A stretch of 64,000 bases of DNA from positions 115,869 to 179,868 of the forward strand of contig NZ_QUAB01000044.1 of assembly GCF_003387575.1 (NCBI RefSeq), in the 5' to 3' direction. The notes beneath the pieces were generated by a model that saw only the letters and a program-made list of their open reading frames with translations, had not been told where the DNA came from and did not search any database. Position 1 is the first letter of the stretch; the number at the start of each line of letters is the position of its first letter. The position numbers and the translations under genes were made by a program. Below are positions 63,958 to 64,000 of this stretch, one piece after another. Source of the DNA: Microbacterium bovistercoris (GTDB taxonomy: Bacteria > Actinomycetota > Actinomycetes > Actinomycetales > Microbacteriaceae).

Positions 63958-64000
63958 GACGGAGGGATTTGAACCCTCGGTCCCCGTGAGGGGACTCCAC
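63951..64000 (-). tRNA. tRNA-Ser, 3' part only (cut by the window end)
   Basis: On the minus strand the last 50 bases give the end of a class II tRNA: part of the anticodon stem (GTGGAG), a variable arm stem (GTCCCC/GGGGAC), the T arm GAGGG-TTCAAAT-CCCTC, the acceptor strand CGTCTCC, discriminator G and an encoded CCA. The long variable arm and G discriminator indicate tRNA-Ser. The anticodon is outside the window. Confidence 0.85.

Noticed and set aside
63557..64000. 147-codon frame on the minus strand at the window end
   Set aside because: Its first residues (GDRGFKSLRLRQ) are a familiar translation of a tRNA gene, and the rest has no support.

Overview
The window is high-GC DNA (about 70 percent by eye) with dense coding, many GTG and TTG starts, ATGA/GTGA stop-start overlaps, several promoters that place the transcription start on the start codon, and a strikingly frequent GGATGCC/GGCATCC word. 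Gene content (DUF222-HNH protein with a LexA-type box, short-chain CspA, ECF sigma factor with a SnoaL-like tail, GlsB, VanZ, multicopper oxidase) fits a chromosomal piece of an actinobacterium of the Microbacteriaceae, most likely Microbacterium or a close relative. I see no rRNA, CRISPR array, transposase, integrase or plasmid replication gene.

Layout. 1-12.9 kb: regulators and surface proteins. A cut-off secreted protein is followed by a STAND-type LuxR regulator, a DUF1801 protein, an O6-alkylguanine DNA alkyltransferase, an AAA ATPase, an ECF sigma factor with a divergent DoxX gene, a CDF metal exporter with its ArsR regulator, an alpha/beta hydrolase facing a TetR regulator across a double operator, a second TetR-like protein, an orphan response regulator with a degenerate receiver, and a 629-residue secreted repeat protein. 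13-24.4 kb: a DUF222-HNH protein, small reductases and epimerases, a tocopherol-cyclase-like protein, an ArsR-SRPBCC pair, a possible cysteine attenuator, a MarR regulator, a flotillin, and an HrpB helicase carrying two in-frame palindromic repeats. 24.4-38.7 kb: membrane and envelope functions, namely VanZ, an MFS permease, an ABC exporter, GlsB, L-serine dehydratase, a DUF6220 protein with a multicopper oxidase, a secreted EEP phosphatase/nuclease, a two-component system, and a GT39/GT2-GtrA glycosyltransferase pair.

38.8-44.6 kb: a tightly coupled six-gene operon downstream of tRNA-Arg(ACG). It encodes a divergent adenosylhomocysteinase homologue, an amidohydrolase of the MTA/SAH-deaminase type, a DUF985 cupin and a complete polar-amino-acid ABC importer. 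The hydrolase keeps the Lys/Asp/Asn core and the NAD loop but appears to have lost the histidines that recognise adenosine. I propose uptake and breakdown of a modified homocysteine-nucleoside or a related thioether amino acid; this is one of the two best candidates for an undescribed system.

44.7-49.9 kb: a conserved hypothetical protein, GntR and LuxR regulators, a fatty-acid desaturase, CspA with an unusual in-frame coding-like upstream stretch, and a PlsC-type acyltransferase. 50-63.7 kb: a rhamnoside utilisation locus. An MFS symporter, a 1679-residue GH78-GH3 fusion, an esterase and a second GH78 form one operon. It is divergent from a LacI regulator with two palindromic operators, and a GH95 enzyme lies beyond. 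None of the enzymes has a signal peptide, so the operon implies import of intact, possibly acylated, rhamnosyl-glucosides followed by cytoplasmic stripping of rhamnose and glucose. The window ends inside a tRNA-Ser gene whose 3' end takes part in a 22-bp inverted repeat, next to tRNA-like relics; this may mark an island boundary.
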